Assembly (NCBI RefSeq): GCF_011927945.1
Contig: NZ_JAATJM010000001.1
Span: 2,068,303-2,132,302 of the forward strand
Origin: Brevundimonas alba
GTDB taxonomy: Bacteria > Pseudomonadota > Alphaproteobacteria > Caulobacterales > Caulobacteraceae
Length of the DNA stretch: 64,000 bases
Direction: 5' to 3'
A program made the position numbers and the translations under genes. Below, piece after piece: positions 18,121 to 27,856 of the stretch. Below the pieces are notes generated by a model, which was not told where the DNA came from, did not search any database, and was given only the letters and a program-made list of their open reading frames with translations. Within the stretch, counting starts at the first letter, position 1, and each line of letters begins with the position of its first letter.

Positions 18121-18595
18121 CCCCGACAGTAGCCCGCCGGAACAGGTCCGCAACGGGTCGGGAGCAGACGTTCAGACTATCTCGCGCCAATGTTCGGTAC
18201 CCCTGCAACAGCCGATGTGCAGTTCTGGCGCCTCGCAGTCGGCGGCCTGCGACTCATCCAAAAGGCGAGCTAGGCATCGTCCGCGGTTTCCCAGTCTTCG
18301 CCGACGACAAGCCTCATACCGGGAACTGGGCGGCCATCGAACTGGACTGGTACGTCGTCGAGTCAAATACGAAATTTGCCAGCGCCTAGCCGGGGCCGCC
18401 TGATCGTGGAATAACGACCCGTCGCGCTTCGGCTTGAACACCGACCGCGATCGCGCATGCCGTGAACACAGGAGCCCCGCTTTGTCGGGCGGCTCCCGGA
18501 ATACAATACCTCTCGTAGGGAATACGGGAGGCGCGTTCCCTGTGTGCGCGTGTTCAACCGTCCCGGCTCCGGCCGCGGCGAACACGGGGACGAAC
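18121..18595. other. Repeat-rich intergenic region with GAACAC/GTGTTC motifs
   Basis: A third, weaker copy of the GTCCGCAA-GGGTCG-GAGC repeat lies at 18145-18177. GGAGCCCCGCTTTGTCGGGCGGCTCC-type pairing forms a hairpin at 18471-18496. GAACAC or its complement occurs at 18436, 18464, 18550 and 18580, upstream of a lipoprotein gene. No gene is supported, although short frames run through it. Confidence 0.35.
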
Positions 18596-19144
18596 GTGCA
18601 ACGACACCTGATATTGGCCGGAGCCTTAGCGCTCGGCCTCGCGGCCTGCGATGAGCGCGCCTCGACTGCTGATGCCGCGGCGGACGTGGCTGCCGACGCT
18701 CTCGAAGCAGCCGCACACTCTGATCCAGAAACAACTGCGGAGCATCTGGCGGCGGTTACAGCGGAGGCTGAGCGGATCGAGCGCGAATACGTCACGCGGG
18801 AGGATGCTGAAAACCGACGCAAGCTCAATCTGATCGGGGCAGGTGCGCCGCCTGATAGCGAGGCCGCCTACGTCCCGGATCCGCCGAACGACTGGTTCGC
18901 CATGAACCCCGAACACATATTCTGCGAGTCGCTGACTGCCCAGACCGGCGACAGGAATCCAGATCAGTTCATAGGCAAGCTATTGGCCAACGGCGGCTCA
19001 ATCATGCGCCTAGATCTCGGTGATGGGTCAATACAGGTGATAGACCAGAACGATCCTCGACCGTTCTCAACTATCGTGTTCGTGCGGGGTTTGGAGAACT
19101 GCCGTGCCAACCTCCGTCGGGCGCAGGAAGAGACGGCGCGTTGA
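18596..19144 (+). CDS. Putative lipoprotein, unknown function
   Basis: A 182-residue protein starting at GTG, five bases after GGGGA. The lipoprotein signal ends in LALGLAAC. A low-complexity Ala/Asp helix (STADAAADVAADALEAAA) is followed by a charged helix (AERIEREYVTREDAENRRK) and a small domain with FCESLTAQTG and a terminal Cys (LENCRANL). It is not recognised. Starting earlier would hide the lipobox and cross the hairpin region, so the GTG is preferred. Confidence 0.55.
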   Translation: MQRHLILAGALALGLAACDERASTADAAADVAADALEAAAHSDPETTAEHLAAVTAEAERIEREYVTREDAENRRKLNLIGAGAPPDSEAAYVPDPPNDWFAMNPEHIFCESLTAQTGDRNPDQFIGKLLANGGSIMRLDLGDGSIQVIDQNDPRPFSTIVFVRGLENCRANLRRAQEETAR

Positions 19145-19319
19145 AATCCTAAAAACGGCGCGTGTTCACGTTCTTTATTACGGAAGGGACCAGATCGCTG
19201 CCTGCGAGTGATCGGGCCTAGCCCAACTAGCGAAACTCAGCTGAAAGTTGGGACAGAAGTAGGTACCGTGAAGCGCACACTCTGTAAGCTACTGAATCGC
19301 ATGTTCAATTTACAGGCCG

Positions 19320-19409
<90 letters not shown>

Positions 19410-19530
19410 GCGGGGCCGTCGTACGCTTGGTCGAGCGAGCGGCTTCTCTAATGGCGCCAAGGCCGCGCCGCAACCCCTTGCGAACGCGTGTCCGCGCTTC
19501 CTTCGAGGCGGCTTTGCGAGGGGCTGATGT

Positions 19531-20472
19531 TCAGCGCTGGGCGGGGAGGGGCAGGCCGAGCGCGTCGGCCGCCGACAGGTCGCCGTCGATCGTGCGGAAC
19601 AGCTCGGCCGGACGGCCACCGGTGGCGGCGGACAAACGGCCGGTCGGCTCCACCAAGCCTGTCCGCTCCACGCCCCGGCGGAAATTCTGCTTGTGCAGCG
19701 ACAGGCCGGCGACCGCCTCGGCCGCGGCCTGCAGCTCGGACAGGGTGAAGGTCGGCGGCATCAGGTCGAACAGCACCGGCCGGTATTTCAGCTTGCTGCG
19801 CAGCCGTCCCAGTCCGGTGGCCAGGATGCGGCGGTGGTCCGAGGCCATGATCCGGCCGGGTGTCCCCGGCGGAGCCGCTTGATCCCGATCCCGCGAGGCC
19901 TCGGCGACGAGGCCGGCCTCGTAGAGCAACTCGTAGCGCTCCAGCACCCGGCCCTCGTTCCAGCGATGCGGCGGCGTGGGTGCGAACAGGGTGTCGACGC
20001 GCGCCTGCCGCTTCGGGTCGCTCCCGGCCCAGACTGTCAGGCCCTCCAGCAGGGGTCGGAGGCAGGCGGCGGCGCCGTCGCGGCGGTCCTCCCACGGAAA
20101 GATGTCCAGCACCGGCGTCCAGCGGGCGCCGGCCAGCGGAGCGTCGGCGGCGTCGGCGGTCAGGGCCAGATAGCCGACCGAGACCTCGCGGCGCCGTTCC
20201 GGCCCCGGCGTGGCGCGCGGGCTGGCCCTGCCCAGATCGCCAAAGGTGTAGAGCTGTTCGACGAACCCGAGGCGGAAACCCGTCTGCGCCGTCACGAAGG
20301 CGCGCAGGGCCAGTTCGAAGGTGCGATCTCGGGCCGGGTCGAACGGCCCGAACGGCAGGGCCAGGGCGCCGTCATCCCCCGGCGTGGTCAGGACGCAGGC
20401 CTTGCGGTCGCGAAGCGCGATGACCACCGCCGACAGGCCGATGCGAACGCCCTGTTCCGCCGCGCCCGCCAT
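19531..20472 (-). CDS. NrtR-like Nudix-domain transcriptional regulator
   Basis: A 313-residue protein. The N-terminal ~150 residues have a Nudix fold (LSAVVIALRD, FELALRAFVTAQTGFRLGFVEQLYTFGD, VSVGYLAL) whose Nudix box is not conserved. The C-terminal winged helix (RPVLFDLMPPTFTLSELQAAAEAVAG, FRRGVERTGLVEPTG) is the NrtR type. NrtR proteins sense ADP-ribose and control NAD genes; none is adjacent here, so the regulon is unknown. ATG 20472 lies two bases after the stop of the HD hydrolase gene; the TTG at 20490 would overlap it. Confidence 0.75.
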   Translation of the reverse strand: MAGAAEQGVRIGLSAVVIALRDRKACVLTTPGDDGALALPFGPFDPARDRTFELALRAFVTAQTGFRLGFVEQLYTFGDLGRASPRATPGPERRREVSVGYLALTADAADAPLAGARWTPVLDIFPWEDRRDGAAACLRPLLEGLTVWAGSDPKRQARVDTLFAPTPPHRWNEGRVLERYELLYEAGLVAEASRDRDQAAPPGTPGRIMASDHRRILATGLGRLRSKLKYRPVLFDLMPPTFTLSELQAAAEAVAGLSLHKQNFRRGVERTGLVEPTGRLSAATGGRPAELFRTIDGDLSAADALGLPLPAQR

Positions 20473-20474
20473 CC

Positions 20475-21161
20475 CTATTCCGTGTGCCAAGCGTCGGGGG
20501 CGGGGACGAGGCCCACGGCCTCCGCCAGTACGCGGTAGCGCTCCAGATAGCGCTGCTGGGCCACCGGGGCGGGCAGGGGGTCGATGACCAGATCGTAGCC
20601 CGCAGGGGGCTTGCCGAAGAAGCCAAGCGCCTCCGTCCGCGTGAAGCCCGCCAGCTGTGTCGCCTCAAAGAAGGCGCAGGCCTTGTCCGCCTCCTTGATC
20701 AGCTTCTTGATGGCGACCGGGCTCTTGGCCGGCAGGCCGAAGCGGATGTGGATGGCGTGCTCGAGCCGGGCCTCGAAATCCTTGTAGCTGACGCCCAGCG
20801 CCGCCTTGAACGGGGAGATCATGTCGCCGATGACGTACTCGGACGCGTCGTGAAGCAGGGCCGCAAGCCGCCATTTCGGCTCCAGTCCCGGCTGGATGTG
20901 GGCCGCGATCTCCTCGACCACACAACTGTGCTGGGCCACCGAAAACGCATGCTCGCCGATGGTCTGGCCGTTCCAGCGGGCCACGCGGGCGAGGCCGTGG
21001 GCGATGTCCTCGACCTCGATATCGAACGGCGACGGATCGAGCAGATCCAGCCGGCGGCCGGACAGCATCCGCTGCCATGCGCGCGGAGCATTCTTCGACG
21101 ACGGAGAGCGGGGCGTGACGGCCAAGGCGGTATCCTGCGGTGGGCACGTCAGGTGACGCAT
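20475..21161 (-). CDS. HD-domain phosphohydrolase (YfbR/5'-nucleotidase-like)
   Basis: A 228-residue protein with an HD metal-binding set: His in TIGEHAFSVAQHS, the HD pair in LAALLHDASEYVIGD and a downstream Asp in KEADKACAFFEA. The family dephosphorylates deoxynucleoside monophosphates or other nucleotides. ATG 21161 follows GGCGGG. The downstream NrtR-like gene begins two bases after its stop, so the two are probably one operon, consistent with a link to nucleotide metabolism. Confidence 0.75.
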   Translation of the reverse strand: MRHLTCPPQDTALAVTPRSPSSKNAPRAWQRMLSGRRLDLLDPSPFDIEVEDIAHGLARVARWNGQTIGEHAFSVAQHSCVVEEIAAHIQPGLEPKWRLAALLHDASEYVIGDMISPFKAALGVSYKDFEARLEHAIHIRFGLPAKSPVAIKKLIKEADKACAFFEATQLAGFTRTEALGFFGKPPAGYDLVIDPLPAPVAQQRYLERYRVLAEAVGLVPAPDAWHTE

Positions 21162-21190
21162 CCCGCCGCCGCGATCAAGCCTGAGGCGGC

Positions 21191-22024
21191 TTATTCGCCG
21201 ACGTTCAGGGCGACCAGATCCTTGGCGTCCTCGAACACGCTGCCGCGGTTGCGGTCGCGAGAACGCACGGTGGCGACCACGATCGGGCCGCCGGCCGGAC
21301 CGCGCGCCTCGTAGCCGACCAGACGCCATCCGGCCTCGGACGGACGGTTGTCGGTCAGGATCCAGTTGGCGCGGGTGGCGCCACCGCTGGCGCTGGTGCG
21401 GATTTCCGCGGCGTCCTGATTGGCCTGGACGCTGACGTTGTCTTCCCCCGCCGCCCCCTCGACATTGACGCGGTCGCCGCTGTCGCTCGCGTCGATGCGG
21501 AAGCCGCCGATACGGACGCTGGCGTCATCGCCCTTCGACTCGATGTGCAGGCCGGGCATGCGGACGGTGGCGTCGTCGCCCTCGGTCTTGATATCGACGC
21601 CGGGAGCCTGGACAGACGTCCGCTCTCCGGCCGGCTGACCTTCGCCGGCGGCAGCGGCCGTCGCGTCGGCCTCGGCGGAAGCCTTCAGCTGCGCCACGGC
21701 CTGCGGCAGGGCCGCGCCGAGACGATCCTCGAACGCCTTGAGCACATCCGCCGGGCTGCCACCGTTCAGCTTCACGAGGTGAAGGCTGACCTCGGCCCCG
21801 CGCGGACCGGCATAGGTGCAGACCGTGCCTTCGGACGTGGCTGAGCCCTTGCGGGTCAGGGACCCCATGCTCTGCGGGCACTGCAGGGTTTCGACGACCT
21901 TCAGCGCTCCCTTGGCCTCCGGATCTTCCGTATGGGTCGATGAGATACGGACGGAATCGCCGTCGCACGCCGCGGTCAGACCAGCGAGGCAAAGGGCGGG
22001 GATCAGAAGGCGACGCATGGGCAT
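21191..22024 (-). CDS. Putative lipoprotein, unknown function
   Basis: A 277-residue protein with a lipoprotein signal (MPMRRLLIPALCLAGLTAAC). The mature part has a helical segment, then a run of short strands in a repeating register (DIKTEGDDATVRMPGLHI, ESKGDDASVRIGGFRI, DASDSGDRVNVEG), which looks like a small beta-solenoid. It is not recognised as a named family. AAGGA lies eight bases before ATG 22024; ATG 22018 is also possible. It lies just upstream of the HD hydrolase in the same direction. Confidence 0.65.
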   Translation of the reverse strand: MPMRRLLIPALCLAGLTAACDGDSVRISSTHTEDPEAKGALKVVETLQCPQSMGSLTRKGSATSEGTVCTYAGPRGAEVSLHLVKLNGGSPADVLKAFEDRLGAALPQAVAQLKASAEADATAAAAGEGQPAGERTSVQAPGVDIKTEGDDATVRMPGLHIESKGDDASVRIGGFRIDASDSGDRVNVEGAAGEDNVSVQANQDAAEIRTSASGGATRANWILTDNRPSEAGWRLVGYEARGPAGGPIVVATVRSRDRNRGSVFEDAKDLVALNVGE

Positions 22025-22120
22025 GGTATCGGTCCTTGTCGCCTTCATCCTGCGCGCCGCGCCTCGGGAATCCAGTGAAATCGCGGTAATCGGCATGACG
22101 AAACCTGTCCGCTTGTGTGT

Positions 22121-22993
<873 letters not shown>

Positions 22994-23279
22994 GAAACGC
23001 TCCGATGATGACCGTCGAGGGTTAGCGAAGGGCGTCGGGGTTAACAACGATCATGTGACGGCCGGCGCCGTCAGGCGCCCGGAAACTATGCCCCCGCGCT
23101 CCCGCCAAGGCAGACATTTTCTGCCGGGTTCTCCGTGAGCGCTTTCCAAAAACTCAGCAAAATCAGGCGCTGAACGCCGCATGAGTGCGGTCTGATCCTT
23201 GCGAGGGCGTGCGCGAACCAGAACCGGTTCCACGGCCAGAAGGCCGTTCCTCAACCGACCAGAATGGAAGGACACGCCG

Positions 23280-24110
23280 ATGACTATGTCGGTCAACACC
23301 AACGTGGGCGCCCAGATTGCGCTCCAGAACCTGAACGCGACCAACGCCCAGCTGGCGACGACGCAGAACCGGATCAACACCGGCAAGTCTGTTTCGACCG
23401 CCAAGGACAACGGGGCCATCTGGGCTATCGCCCAGGGCCAACGAGCCGACATCGGGGCGCTGAACGCGGTGAAACAGTCGCTCGATCGCGGTGTCGCCGC
23501 TGTCGACGTGGCGCTGGCGGCGGGCGAGACGGTCTCCGACCTCTTGCTCCAGATGAAGGAGAAGGCTCTGGCGGCGACGGATGCGTCGCTGAAGACGTCG
23601 GCCCGTGCGGCCCTGAACGAGGACTTCAAGTCCCTGCGTGACCAGATCGCGTCAGTCACCGGCAACGCCGATTTCAACGGGGTCAACCTGCTGAAGACCG
23701 GCGCCACGGGATTCGCGGCCCTGGCCAATGTGCAGGGAACGTCCAGCCTTACGGTTGGCGCGGAGGTCCTGGCTCTGGGCGGTGCGAACGTTTCGGTGGC
23801 GACGACCCAGTCGATCGACACCCTGACCAAGGCGACGGCCTCGCTTACGGCCGTTTCCAACTCCATCGACAAGGTTTCGGCCTCGCTCGCGCGGCTGGGC
23901 ACCAAGTCGAAGGCGCTCTCGACCCACATCACGTTCGTCGGCAAGCTGTCGGACGCGCTGGAAGCGGGGGTGGGCAACCTGGTCGACGCCGATCTGGCGA
24001 AGGAAAGCGCCAAGCTTCAGGCTCTGCAGACGAAGCAGCAGCTCGGGGTTCAAGCGCTGGGCATCGCCAACCAGACTCCCCAACTGGTCCTGTCGCTGTT
24101 CCGCGGCTGA
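23280..24110 (+). CDS. Flagellin, Caulobacter type
   Basis: A 276-residue flagellar filament protein. The conserved N-terminus (SVNTNVGAQIALQNLN...NRINTGKSV) and C-terminus (LAKESAKLQALQTKQQLGVQALGIANQ...LFRG) form the D0 coiled coils, with only a short central D1 region, as in Caulobacterales flagellins of about 275 residues. GGAAGGA lies seven bases before ATG 23280. I saw no clear sigma-54 promoter. A short inverted repeat (GGCAGA/TCTGCC, 23109-23125) lies ~155 bases upstream. In Caulobacter, flagellin translation is controlled by FlbT/FlaF; neither is adjacent. Confidence 0.9.
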   Translation: MTMSVNTNVGAQIALQNLNATNAQLATTQNRINTGKSVSTAKDNGAIWAIAQGQRADIGALNAVKQSLDRGVAAVDVALAAGETVSDLLLQMKEKALAATDASLKTSARAALNEDFKSLRDQIASVTGNADFNGVNLLKTGATGFAALANVQGTSSLTVGAEVLALGGANVSVATTQSIDTLTKATASLTAVSNSIDKVSASLARLGTKSKALSTHITFVGKLSDALEAGVGNLVDADLAKESAKLQALQTKQQLGVQALGIANQTPQLVLSLFRG

Positions 24111-24165
24111 TTGTTATCCGGTTCTCGCAGGCGTCGGAGGGTCACCCCTCCGGCGCCTCGTGCGT

Positions 24166-24849
24166 TCAGCCACCGAACAGTCCGGTGATCCACGCCCAGG
24201 CCTGCGGCGCCAGGCCATTGGCCCACTCCCACACCGGCAGGAGGTAGGGCGACACCCATTGCCAGGCCAGCCAGATCACGAGACCGGCCACGCAGATCAG
24301 GCCGAACGCCGCCCAGGCCAGGACGACCGCCAGCCCGTCCCGCTGCATCAGGCCGAAGCCGAACATGGAGATGATCAGGGCCGGGATCAGATTCCCGCCC
24401 CAGATCGGCAGAATCAGAATGAAGGCGAGGATGAAGGTCGCGATGCCGATCAGCACCTCGGACAGTTCGCTCGTCATCACGGTCAGGCGCGGCTTCGACA
24501 GTCGCTCCACCTTCTTCAGACGGGGGAGCACGGTCTCGAGGCCGTTCCGGTAAGCCTCGCGGTCGATCGAGCGCTTCAGGGCCCATCCCGGCAGCCAGAC
24601 CTCGTCCCGGCGGATGATGAGCTGCAGCCCCATCAGCAGCAGCGGCGCGCCGAGAATCGTGGTCGTCCCCGGAATGATGCCGATAGCGATGTTCATCAGG
24701 CCGAAGAACAGCATCAGCGCGCCGAATCCGCGCTCGCCGAAAGCGTTCACCAGTTCGCCGAGATAGAGCTTCGGCTCACTGCCGGCCCCGATGTCTTCGA
24801 GCACCTGCGAAAAGGGCCGCGAGTCGCTCTGGTAGTCGTAGTCGGGCAT
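24166..24849 (-). CDS. exoD: ExoD-family membrane protein
   Basis: A 227-residue integral membrane protein matching ExoD (exopolysaccharide synthesis). The N-terminus has the family pattern LYLGELVNAFGERGFGALML and MNIAIGIIPGTTTILGAPLLLMG, followed by helices at ~135-170 and ~185-225. The gene is known to affect exopolysaccharide and alkaline stress in rhizobia; the mechanism is unknown. The start is uncertain: ATG 24849 has only a weak ribosome site. It is convergent with flagellin. Confidence 0.75.
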   Translation of the reverse strand: MPDYDYQSDSRPFSQVLEDIGAGSEPKLYLGELVNAFGERGFGALMLFFGLMNIAIGIIPGTTTILGAPLLLMGLQLIIRRDEVWLPGWALKRSIDREAYRNGLETVLPRLKKVERLSKPRLTVMTSELSEVLIGIATFILAFILILPIWGGNLIPALIISMFGFGLMQRDGLAVVLAWAAFGLICVAGLVIWLAWQWVSPYLLPVWEWANGLAPQAWAWITGLFGG

Positions 24850-24969
24850 GGGCGGCTGCAGGGACTCGCGCGACGGGGTTCTCCGATCTAGGCGGGACCG
24901 CGACCGCGCGCCACTTAACAAACATCCATGCGTCCCCGGGCGTGTCACTGCCCGGTCGCCACCCCGCCG

Positions 24970-25155
24970 CTAGTTCTTGACGTGCTCCGGCTTGCCCTTG
25001 CGTTTGGTGTGGGCGAACTCCTCGAGCTGTTTCTCGCTCATCGACTCGGCCATCGATTTCGAGGCCCCTTTCAGCTTGGACTTGGGCGTGTCTCCGCGCT
25101 TGGCGGACAGGGCGGCCCCGGCGGCCTTCTGCTGGGCGGCGGATTTGGCGGGCAT
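24970..25155 (-). CDS. DUF3008 small basic protein
   Basis: A 61-residue, lysine-rich protein with the DUF3008 signature PAKSAAQQKAAGAALSAKRG. Its C-terminus KRKGKPEHVKN is highly basic. Function is unknown. GGAGA precedes ATG 25155; the frame upstream of it is not used. Confidence 0.8.
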   Translation of the reverse strand: MPAKSAAQQKAAGAALSAKRGDTPKSKLKGASKSMAESMSEKQLEEFAHTKRKGKPEHVKN

Positions 25156-25222
25156 GGCGGCGTCTCCTTTGCCGGAGAGCAACCGCGCAGCTGAAGCCCG
25201 GTTCCGTACAGGCCGCGGGAGG

Positions 25223-26386
25223 TCAGCTCCCGAGCAGTTCCCGCCCGATCAGGAAGCGTCGGATCTCGTTCGTCCCCGCACCGATGTCGTACAGTTTCGC
25301 GTCCCGGACCAGCCGCTCGACCGGCCACTCCTTCGTGTACCCGGCGCCGCCCAGCGCCTGTACCGCCTCCAGCGAAACCTTCACGGCGTTCTCCGACGCG
25401 AGCAGGATCGCGCCCGCCGCATCGTAGCGGGTCGTCTTGCCCTGATCGCAGGCGCGGGCGACGGCGTAGACGTAGGCGCGGGCCGAGTTGAGGGCCACGT
25501 ACATGTCCGCGACCTTGGCCTGCATCAGCTGGAAGCTGCCGATGGCCTTGCCGAACTGCTTGCGCTCGCGGACGTAGGGCAGGACCACGTCCAGCGCCGC
25601 CTGCATGATGCCCAGCGGCCCGGCTGACAGCACGGCCCGCTCATAGTCCAGGCCGCTCATCAGCACCCCCGCGCCGCCGCCGACGGGGCCCATGATGTTC
25701 TCTTCCGGGACCTCGCAGTCCTCGAACACCAGTTCGGCTGTGTCCGATCCGCGCATGCCCATCTTGTCCAGCTTCTTCGAGACGCTGAACCCCTTCATGC
25801 CGCGCTCGATCAGGAAGGCCGTGACGCCGCCGTTGCCCTCGCCGGTGCGGGCGTAGACGACGAGCGTGTCAGCCGAGGGGGCGTTGGTGATCCAGAATTT
25901 GGTCCCGTTCAGAACGTACCGGTCGCCCTGTTTCACCGCTTGCGTGCGCATCGACATGACGTCGGAGCCGGAGCCGGCCTCGGACATGGCCAACGAACCC
26001 ACATGCTCGCCCGAAATCAGCTTCGGCAGGTATTTCTGCTTCTGCTCGGCAGTGCCCCAGCGGCGGATCTGGTTGACGCACAGGTTGGAGTGGGCGCCGT
26101 AGCTCAGGCCGATCGAGGCCGACGCGCGCGACACCTCCTCCATCGCCACCACGTGTTCGAGATAGCCGAGGCCGAGGCCGCTGTACTCTTCCTCGACCGT
26201 GATGCCGTGCAGCCCCAGTTCGCCCATTTCGGGCCAGAGCTCGCGGCGGAACTGGTTCTTCTCGTCGATCTCTGCGGCCAGCGGCGCCAGACGGTCGGTG
26301 GCCCAGCGGGCCGTGGTTTCGCGGATCATGTCGGCGTTTTCGCCGAGGCCGAATTCCATCGATTGGGGGGCGTTGGGAATGCTCAT
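25223..26386 (-). CDS. liuA: Isovaleryl-CoA dehydrogenase
   Basis: A 387-residue FAD-dependent acyl-CoA dehydrogenase. [12 protein letters not shown] and [11 protein letters not shown] bind FAD and substrate. The catalytic base is Glu249 in GLDYER, the position used by isovaleryl-CoA dehydrogenase (Glu254 in human) rather than by medium-chain enzymes. It carries out step three of leucine breakdown, and the next enzymes are at 52.4-57.8 kb. The C-terminal [20 protein letters not shown] is complete. Confidence 0.88.
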   Translation of the reverse strand: MSIPNAPQSMEFGLGENADMIRETTARWATDRLAPLAAEIDEKNQFRRELWPEMGELGLHGITVEEEYSGLGLGYLEHVVAMEEVSRASASIGLSYGAHSNLCVNQIRRWGTAEQKQKYLPKLISGEHVGSLAMSEAGSGSDVMSMRTQAVKQGDRYVLNGTKFWITNAPSADTLVVYARTGEGNGGVTAFLIERGMKGFSVSKKLDKMGMRGSDTAELVFEDCEVPEENIMGPVGGGAGVLMSGLDYERAVLSAGPLGIMQAALDVVLPYVRERKQFGKAIGSFQLMQAKVADMYVALNSARAYVYAVARACDQGKTTRYDAAGAILLASENAVKVSLEAVQALGGAGYTKEWPVERLVRDAKLYDIGAGTNEIRRFLIGRELLGS

Positions 26387-26423
26387 GCGCGGGGCGTAGC
26401 ACCGCGCCGCGCGACAGGCAAAG

Positions 26424-27779
26424 TCAGTCCCGGCGGCCCCAGCGTACGTACAGGTTCCACGACGACACGCCGACGCAGATCACGCCGATCAGGGCCAGCA
26501 CCCAGCCGATGACGGTGTAGTCGTTTAGCGAGGACTCATCGAGCATCGCCTTGCGGAACGCCGCCGCCGCCGCTGCGCAGGCGGTCAGGCCCGTGACGCC
26601 CATGATCAGGAAGGCGCCGGTCACGCCCCAGTCGAACTGGCGGGGTGCCGCGGGCTCGACCTCGTGCCGCAGCACCGACGCCGTCGGCTCCTCCTCGAAC
26701 AGTACGGTCTCGTCGGGCGCAGGCGCGGTTTCGACGCGCTGCTCAGGCTCCCAGATCGGGCGCGGCGCGTCGGCGAAGTCCGCTTCCGTCGCCGGCGTCA
26801 GCACCAGGGACGCATCCATCGGCGGGAAGGGCGAAACCCCCGGCTCCGGCGGAACCAGCGGAACGACAGGCGAGGGGGCGGCGACGGCGGGGAAGGGGTC
26901 CAGCGACTCCACCTCGGCGGGATCGGGTTCCGGCGTCGGATCGGCGACAGTTTCCGGGGTGGCGAGTTCAGCCGTCGGCTCAGGAGCCGGCTGCGGCGGG
27001 ACTTCGCTCAGGACCGGGAACCCGGGCAAGGGGCCGACGATCACCGCCGCATAGGGCGCGTAGCGTTGCAGGTGGACTGTCGTGACGGGCGATTCGGCCT
27101 CGAACGGCGTGGGCTCGAAGGCGGGCGCCTCCGGATCCGGTTCGGCGGCCTCGTCGATCGCACCCGCAGGAGTATCAGAGGGCTCGCCGAGAAGCGCCGC
27201 CACGGCGGCCGCCCGGGCATCCGCGGGCGGATTGGAACTGATGGGCTCGCCGGCTTCGGCGTCTGTCGCGGCCGCGATCCGCGGCGGCGGCAGGGGCGCG
27301 GCCAGCAGGTCGGCCAGATGCATCGGGCTGGCCGGATCGGCAACGAACAGGGCGCGCTCGGCGGCCCGACGACGCAGTCGGGCGTCCGGCGGCGTCTCCT
27401 CGGGCCAGCCGATCAGGGCGTCAGCGGCCTCGCCGGCATGGCCCTCGTTGAGACGCTGCAGCACATCCGACGCCAGGAAGCGCTCCACGCCCACCGAGAT
27501 CGCGAAGCTGGCCAAGGCGTCGAACTGGTGCTGGTTCAGCGGCGCCGAAACGCCTTCGTTGAGCGCCTTCACGACCGGCAGCAGGTCATACTGCAGCAGC
27601 AGTTCGGCATCCTGCTCGCTCACGGTCAGTCCCTCCCGGGCAGACAGCGTGTGGCCGTAGCCGATCACCCAGCCGCCGTCCTCGTCCCGCACGGCGCGCG
27701 GCCGGAAGCCCTCGAAGCTCTTGATGAGCACGATCCCCTCGCGGGAGATCTTCAGACGTGAGGTGGTCGCGTCGGACAC
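26424..27779 (-). CDS. GH24 lysozyme domain with long Pro/Glu linker and C-terminal membrane anchor
   Basis: A 451-residue protein starting at GTG. Residues 10-~150 are a phage-type (GH24) muramidase: Glu23 in IKSFEGFRP and Thr44 in VIGYGHT, followed by [17 protein letters not shown]. Residues ~170-385 are a disordered Ala/Pro/Glu-rich linker, and ~390-447 hold two hydrophobic helices ([38 protein letters not shown]). There is no signal peptide. It may act from the inner membrane in cell-wall remodelling; a domesticated phage endolysin is a reasonable origin. Confidence 0.8.
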   Translation of the reverse strand: MSDATTSRLKISREGIVLIKSFEGFRPRAVRDEDGGWVIGYGHTLSAREGLTVSEQDAELLLQYDLLPVVKALNEGVSAPLNQHQFDALASFAISVGVERFLASDVLQRLNEGHAGEAADALIGWPEETPPDARLRRRAAERALFVADPASPMHLADLLAAPLPPPRIAAATDAEAGEPISSNPPADARAAAVAALLGEPSDTPAGAIDEAAEPDPEAPAFEPTPFEAESPVTTVHLQRYAPYAAVIVGPLPGFPVLSEVPPQPAPEPTAELATPETVADPTPEPDPAEVESLDPFPAVAAPSPVVPLVPPEPGVSPFPPMDASLVLTPATEADFADAPRPIWEPEQRVETAPAPDETVLFEEEPTASVLRHEVEPAAPRQFDWGVTGAFLIMGVTGLTACAAAAAAFRKAMLDESSLNDYTVIGWVLALIGVICVGVSSWNLYVRWGRRD

Positions 27780-27856
27780 CGGATTGACCCAAATCGAGAC
27801 GGAATTGCTCGCTCAATCGGAGAACCAGCAAAGCCCGCGCCGGTCCCGCGTCCGGA

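Noticed and set aside
17163..18177. Repeats as a CRISPR array
   Set aside because: The copies are spaced by hundreds of bases, differ in sequence, and have no cas genes nearby.
23109..23125. Inverted repeat upstream of flagellin as a sigma-54 or FlbD site
   Set aside because: It does not match the -24/-12 pattern and lies ~155 bases away; kept only as a note.
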